Assembly (NCBI GenBank): GCA_946613735.1
Contig: CAMOFS010000028.1
Coordinates: 1 to 9,923 of the forward strand
DNA: 9,923 nucleotides
Direction: 5' to 3'
DNA from: an uncultured Lachnospiraceae bacterium
GTDB lineage: Bacteria > Bacillota_A > Clostridia > Lachnospirales > Lachnospiraceae
Both the position numbers and the translations under genes were made by a program. Below the pieces are notes generated by a model, which had not been told where the DNA came from, did no database searches, and saw only the letters and a list, made by a program, of their open reading frames with translations. Of the stretch, positions 6,405 to 9,923 are shown one piece after another. Positions within the stretch are counted from its first letter, which is position 1. The number at the start of each line of letters is the position of its first letter.

Positions 6405-7723
6405 ACAGATTGAAAAGTGCCCTCACACACAATGTGGGACTAAAAATAGGAGCCTTTTTCGGGGCAGTACTTTTGTGGATCATTGTGGTCAACGTGGATG
6501 ATCCCTCGCAGTCCAAGACCTTTACCACCAATGTACAGATGGTAAACGAGCAGATACTTACAGAGCAGGGCAAGTACTACAATATTCCTGAGAACGGCAA
6601 TACAGTAAGCTTCCGCGTCAGCGCCAAGCGATCCATAATGGAGCGGCTGTCGGCATCGGACTTTACAGCAACGGCTGATTTTAATAACCTGGAGAATGAC
6701 TCCAGGATCCCGGTGGAGATAGTGGCCAACAGATATACTTCCCTGGTGGGGATATCCTCCAACCAGAAGTACATCTACCTGGAAATAGGTGAGGAAAAGG
6801 AGCAGAAATACGTGATCTCCGGCGAATACTCCGGCAACCCGGCAGAGGGCTTTGCCGTGGGTGAGATCACAGTGAAGCCCAACGTGATCACCATTTCGGG
6901 ACCGGCGGATATAGTGTCACAGGTGGATCATGTTGAGGCCGTGTGTGATGTCAGCGGCATGGATACGGATATCACTGAAAGCGTGGTGCCTACCCTTTTA
7001 AACAGTTCCGGAGACCTGGTGGATGCCACCAAGCTCAAGCTTTCCGAGACCACGGTGGAGGTAAGCGCAAAGATGCTCTCCATCAAGAAGGTTGGAGTGG
7101 ATATAGCCACTGCCGGTCAGTTGCCCGGGAATCTATCTCTGGAGTCCGTATCGGTCAGCCCCAACAGTATCAGGATCATGGGGGCTCCGGAGGTTATAAA
7201 CGGAGTGACCTCCATAGTTATTCCGGCAGACGTCATCGACCTGTCCACGGTTACGGGCAGTGTGGAGACTACAGTAGATATCAGAACATATCTTCCTGAG
7301 GGGGTATCTCTGGTAGACAGCTCCGATGCTCAGATCACAGTAAGCATCAGCATAGATGAGGAAGTGGAAGAGACACTGGATATCCCGACAGCGAACCTGA
7401 CCATCCAGAACCTGGATCCGGAATACGTGGCAGAGTTTACCAATGCCATCATTCCTGTAAAGGTATCAGGCAACAGATCCGTTATAGAGGGAATTAATGC
7501 CAAGGATGTGGCAGGCTTCGTGGATGCCAGCGGACTATCCGAGGGAGACCATACAGTTTCCGTCATATTGAACCTGGATGAAGGCGTTACGGCATCAGCC
7601 TCTACCACACAGATAGAGATAAGCCTCAGAGAGACTCCGCCGGAGCAGGAGAAACCGGACACGGAGGAGGATGATGAGGAAGGAACAACTGAGATAGAAG
7701 ACTCACAGCAACAGGGGGAGTGA
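6401..7723 (+). CDS. cdaR: CdaA regulator CdaR (YbbR-domain protein)
   Basis: A 440-residue protein with one N-terminal transmembrane helix (about 14-31) and four successive YbbR beta-rich domains outside the cell, at about 36-130, 136-226, 230-320 and 321-410. Each ends in a strand of the type VxVSxxI. CdaR proteins bind and modulate CdaA at the membrane. After the fourth domain comes an acidic, Pro/Gln-rich tail (411-440, with EEDDEEGTTEIED), probably disordered and exposed. The ATG overlaps the cdaA stop as ATGA, and GGAGGG at 6385-6390 is its SD, ten bases away. Subtype and partner are clear from sequence and neighbourhood; domain borders are approximate. Confidence 0.93.
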   Translation: MNRLKSALTHNVGLKIGAFFGAVLLWIIVVNVDDPSQSKTFTTNVQMVNEQILTEQGKYYNIPENGNTVSFRVSAKRSIMERLSASDFTATADFNNLENDSRIPVEIVANRYTSLVGISSNQKYIYLEIGEEKEQKYVISGEYSGNPAEGFAVGEITVKPNVITISGPADIVSQVDHVEAVCDVSGMDTDITESVVPTLLNSSGDLVDATKLKLSETTVEVSAKMLSIKKVGVDIATAGQLPGNLSLESVSVSPNSIRIMGAPEVINGVTSIVIPADVIDLSTVTGSVETTVDIRTYLPEGVSLVDSSDAQITVSISIDEEVEETLDIPTANLTIQNLDPEYVAEFTNAIIPVKVSGNRSVIEGINAKDVAGFVDASGLSEGDHTVSVILNLDEGVTASASTTQIEISLRETPPEQEKPDTEEDDEEGTTEIEDSQQQGE

Positions 7724-7731
7724 GTGTTATG
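7714..7731 (+). promoter_or_regulatory. SD site selecting the HPr start
   Basis: GGGGGAG at 7714-7720 lies eight bases before ATG 7729. The alternative GTG at 7720 would overlap this SD itself and shifts the active histidine to position 18. With ATG 7729 the histidine falls at position 15, as in known HPr proteins. Confidence 0.75.
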
Positions 7732-8001
7732 GTAAGTGAGAAGGTAACGGTGAAGAACCCTTCGGGGTTCCATCTGAGGCCGGCAGGGATGTTCTGCGAA
7801 ATGGCCGAGGGTTATAAGTCAAAAATCTATTTTAACATGGGGAGCAACAGGCAGTACAATGCCAAAAGTGTTCTTTCGGTTTTGGGAGCCGGTGTTAAAA
7901 GCGGGGATGAAGTAGAGATAGTTTGTGATGGGGAGGATGAAGAGGAGGCTCTTTCAGCTCTTACAGAGCTGGTGAAGATGGGCTTCGGCGAAAGCGTATA
8001 G
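7729..8001 (+). CDS. HPr-family phosphocarrier protein
   Basis: A 90-residue cytosolic HPr. In the phosphotransferase system HPr takes phosphate from enzyme I on His15 and passes it to enzyme IIA. Here the active-site motif is NPSGFHLRPAG, with His15 and Arg17 in place. The second signature, AKSVLSVLGAGV, puts Ser47 at the site of the regulatory Ser46 of Firmicute HPr, which HPr kinase phosphorylates for catabolite repression; one residue is inserted before it. Both sites are kept, so it may be a true HPr; a Crh-like version would lack the histidine. Whether it is the only HPr of the cell cannot be told. It starts six bases after the cdaR stop, and leuA follows after ten bases, its SD overlapping the HPr stop codon. 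No enzyme I or EII gene is near. Confidence 0.93.
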   Translation: MVSEKVTVKNPSGFHLRPAGMFCEMAEGYKSKIYFNMGSNRQYNAKSVLSVLGAGVKSGDEVEIVCDGEDEEEALSALTELVKMGFGESV

Positions 8002-8011
8002 GAGGAAACAA

Positions 8012-9691
8012 ATGAATTACAAGAGGTACAAAAAGAACCCCGTAGTGGACTATCCCGAAAGACGCTGGCCCAACAAGGAGATCGAGCATGCGCCGATCTG
8101 GTGTAGTGTCGATCTAAGGGACGGCAATCAGGCCCTTATTGAGCCCATGAATGTAGATGAAAAGATGGAGTTTTTTGATCTGCTCATAAAACTGGGCTTT
8201 AAGGAGATAGAGATAGGCTTTCCCGCAGCCAGTCAGATAGAGTTTGATTTTTTGCGAAGGCTGGTGGCTGAGAACAAGATCCCCGATGACGTCAAGGTCC
8301 AGGTGCTGTCCCAATGCCGCAAGGAGCTGATAGACAGGACCTTTGAAGCGATAGAGGGCATTAAAAACGTGGTATTCCACATCTACAATTCCACCTCCAC
8401 CCTTCAGAGGGATGTGGTTTTCGGCATGGAGAAGGATGAGATCATACAGATAGCTGTAGATGGCACCCGTATGGTCAAGGAGGGACTTTCCAAATACGAC
8501 GGCAACCTCCAGCTTGAGTATTCTCCGGAGAGCTTTTCCGGTACGGAGGTTGATTTTTCCGCTGAGATCTGTAATGCCGTAGCCCGCGAGTGGGATCATG
8601 CCACAGAGGCGCCCATCATCTTTAATCTGCCCAACACCGTGGAGATGAACACTCCCAATGTATATGCCGATCAGATCGAGTGGGTATCGGATCATATCGA
8701 GGACAGAGAAAATGTGATCATCAGCATCCATCCCCACAATGACAGAGGTACAGGCGTGGCCGGCACGGAGCTGGCGCTTTTGGCGGGAGCGGATCGTGTG
8801 GAGGGAACGCTTTTGGGCAATGGTGAGAGGACAGGCAATGTTGACATCCTTACCGTGGCTTACAATATGTTTTCACAGGGCATCGATCCCGAGCTTAACA
8901 TAGAGAACATCAATGAGATAGTGGAGGTGTTTGAGCGCTGCTGCAAGATGGATGTGGACATGAGACATCCCTACGCAGGCAAGCTTGTGTTCACTGCCTT
9001 CTCCGGGTCACATCAGGATGCCATCAACAAAGGTACAAAGGCGCTTAAGGAGAGAAAGAGTGATATCTGGCAGGTGCCTTATCTTCCCATAGACCCGGCG
9101 GATATCGGCAGAAAGTATGAACCGGTAGTCCGTATAAATTCCCAGTCTGGCAAGGGCGGTGTAGCATTTGTAATGGACACTGTATATGGCTACAAGCTAC
9201 CCAAGTCCATGCAGAGGGAATTTGCCGATGTCATCCAGAAGATATCAGAGCAGGTGGGGGGCGAGGTCAAGCCCGAGGCTATTATGGCGGCATTCAAAAA
9301 AGAGTACCTCGATATCAAAGACCCATACAAGCTCAACTATGTGGATATTGATGATAACATGGGAGATGATGACACCCACGTTGCTTTGGACTTCGAGTAC
9401 GCCGGAGAGAGCTTCCATTCAGAAGCAGATGGTAACGGACCTATCGATGCTGTTACCCTGGCTATTCGCCAGTGCGTGCCGGGCATGGGCTTTTCCGTAC
9501 AGGACTACTCGGAGCATGCGCTTTCCACAGGAAGCCACGCCAAGGCTGCGGCTTATATCCTGATGGAGGATCCCCGCACGGGTATCAAGACCTATGGTGT
9601 GGGGCTTTCATCCAACATCACCAGGGCTTCCATCCGAGGTATGTTCTCTGCCATGAACAGACTCGTGCGACTTTCAAAAGACTACTATTGA
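8012..9691 (+). CDS. leuA: 2-isopropylmalate synthase (long, yeast-type LeuA)
   Basis: The first committed enzyme of leucine synthesis: it joins acetyl-CoA and 2-oxoisovalerate to form 2-isopropylmalate in the cytosol. The 559 residues carry the HMGL-like TIM barrel first (about 25-330) with the metal and substrate motif DLRDGNQALIEP at 34-45 (Asp37) and the metal-binding HPHND at 240-244 (His240, His242). The GNGERTGN loop is at 269-276. A linker and the LeuA dimerisation/regulatory domain follow (about 420-555), including NGPIDA at 475-480. The RDGNQALIEPM form and the length fit the yeast-type LeuA subfamily rather than the shorter E. coli type; homologous synthases of this superfamily are less likely. 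AGGAGG at 8000-8005 lies six bases before the ATG. There is no room for its own T-box or leader attenuator, so it seems to be transcribed with cdaA-cdaR-HPr. Confidence 0.93.
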   Translation: MNYKRYKKNPVVDYPERRWPNKEIEHAPIWCSVDLRDGNQALIEPMNVDEKMEFFDLLIKLGFKEIEIGFPAASQIEFDFLRRLVAENKIPDDVKVQVLSQCRKELIDRTFEAIEGIKNVVFHIYNSTSTLQRDVVFGMEKDEIIQIAVDGTRMVKEGLSKYDGNLQLEYSPESFSGTEVDFSAEICNAVAREWDHATEAPIIFNLPNTVEMNTPNVYADQIEWVSDHIEDRENVIISIHPHNDRGTGVAGTELALLAGADRVEGTLLGNGERTGNVDILTVAYNMFSQGIDPELNIENINEIVEVFERCCKMDVDMRHPYAGKLVFTAFSGSHQDAINKGTKALKERKSDIWQVPYLPIDPADIGRKYEPVVRINSQSGKGGVAFVMDTVYGYKLPKSMQREFADVIQKISEQVGGEVKPEAIMAAFKKEYLDIKDPYKLNYVDIDDNMGDDDTHVALDFEYAGESFHSEADGNGPIDAVTLAIRQCVPGMGFSVQDYSEHALSTGSHAKAAAYILMEDPRTGIKTYGVGLSSNITRASIRGMFSAMNRLVRLSKDYY

Positions 9692-9724
9692 CCGGAGCCC
9701 ATAGCATCTTATGCGGATTTACTA

Positions 9725-9750
9725 TGTCATCCTGAGCGAAGCGAAGGATC
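9725..9750. repeat. Dispersed-type palindromic repeat with GCGAAGC mini-hairpin
   Basis: Bases 9729-9749 form a short imperfect palindrome. ATCCT (9729-9733) pairs with AGGAT (9745-9749); next come two opposed G/A mismatches (GA 9734-9735 against GA 9743-9744), then GCGAAGC at 9736-9742. Tandem G/A pairs can stack well, and GCGAAGC is known as an unusually stable DNA mini-hairpin. The same core, with flanking GTC and CT, is familiar to me as a repeat scattered through intergenic regions of many unrelated bacterial genomes. Only one copy is present here, between leuA and the RmlD gene, so dispersal cannot be shown from this window. No U-run follows, which argues against a simple terminator. 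Confidence 0.65.
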
Positions 9751-9766
9751 TTTACAAGGAAAGCAT

Positions 9767-9923
9767 ATGAAAAAAATACTACTTACCGGTTGCCAGGGAC
9801 AGCTTGGCAGAGCCATAAGACGCGAATATGCCGATACAGCGGAGTTCATGCTGACGGAGCTTTCTGCGGGTGAGGGTTTTTCGGCCCTGGATATTTCCGA
9901 CATCCACCAGGTGCGGTCTGCCG
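9767..9923 (+). CDS. rfbD: RmlD-type dTDP-4-dehydrorhamnose reductase (3'-partial)
   Basis: Only the first 52 codons are in the window, with no stop before base 9923. The protein begins MKKILLTGCQGQLGRAIRRE: a first beta strand followed by the Rossmann nucleotide-binding GxxGxxG (Gly8, Gly11, Gly14). A later LDISDIHQV segment matches the LDITD strand seen in RmlD/RfbD proteins, which reduce dTDP-4-dehydrorhamnose to dTDP-L-rhamnose with NAD(P)H. AAGGA at 9756-9760 lies six bases before the ATG. The 75-base gap from leuA suggests a separate or loosely linked unit. A rhamnose gene here, with surface-polymer genes at the left, hints at a rhamnose-containing envelope polysaccharide. Other NAD-dependent sugar epimerase/reductase enzymes share this start, so the exact substrate is probable rather than certain. 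Confidence 0.78.
   Translation, partial: MKKILLTGCQGQLGRAIRREYADTAEFMLTELSAGEGFSALDISDIHQVRSA

Noticed and set aside
7720..7722. GTG start for HPr overlapping the cdaR stop
   Set aside because: It overlaps the best SD and moves the active histidine from 15 to 18; ATG 7729 fits the family.
7724..8011. T-box or leader attenuator for leuA
   Set aside because: The stretch is the HPr gene followed by a ten-base gap; no stem-loop array or regulatory leader is present.
8114..8737. Long open frame on the minus strand (207 codons) opposite leuA
   Set aside because: It lies wholly within leuA, whose protein is clearly conserved, has no recognisable domain, and no SD was evident. It is a codon-bias shadow.
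9688..9715. Possible promoter before the RmlD gene: TTGACC with TATGCG 16 bases later
   Set aside because: The -35 is good, but the -10 matches only 3 of 6 positions and the -35 overlaps the leuA stop. Too weak to annotate.

Overview
This 9.9-kb window is densely packed and every gene lies on the + strand. It looks like a low-to-mid-GC Firmicute of the class Clostridia, most likely family Lachnospiraceae. The grounds are the gene families present (DHHW-motif protein, DUF4358-type lipoprotein, a CdaA/CdaR pair, ComF next to a YvyF-like protein, a long yeast-type LeuA), the purine-rich Shine-Dalgarno (SD) sites and the frequent use of TTG starts. The species cannot be named from this sequence. 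No gene-free stretch exceeds 300 bases, and no tRNA, rRNA, CRISPR array, insertion sequence or integrase was seen.

Region 1 (1-2870) is a tightly packed surface cluster: a membrane-anchored or exported transglutaminase-fold protein cut by the left edge, a small DUF4358-like lipoprotein, and a membrane-anchored DHHW/AlgX-like protein. Such proteins commonly sit beside an MBOAT O-acyltransferase, which may lie upstream outside the window. The inferred job is modification or assembly of an exported polymer.

Region 2 (2871-4117) holds comF and a YvyF-like double zinc-ribbon protein, the same order as comFC-yvyF in Bacillus subtilis but without the flagellar genes that follow there. A candidate extended -10 promoter precedes comF and a strong intrinsic terminator follows yvyF.

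Region 3 (4131-9691) is a six-gene run with overlapping or nearly touching genes: two uncharacterised membrane proteins, the diadenylate cyclase CdaA, its regulator CdaR with four YbbR domains, an HPr phosphocarrier and 2-isopropylmalate synthase LeuA. In the usual Firmicute cluster cdaA-cdaR is followed by glmM. Here HPr and leuA occupy that place, which puts c-di-AMP synthesis, sugar-phosphotransfer signalling and leucine synthesis in one apparent transcription unit.

Region 4 (9692-9923) contains a short dispersed-type palindromic repeat that includes the mini-hairpin sequence GCGAAGC, then the first 52 codons of an RmlD-type dTDP-4-dehydrorhamnose reductase that runs off the right edge. 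The candidates for undescribed biology are the two membrane proteins fused by context to the c-di-AMP genes, and the HPr/LeuA coupling to CdaA/CdaR.
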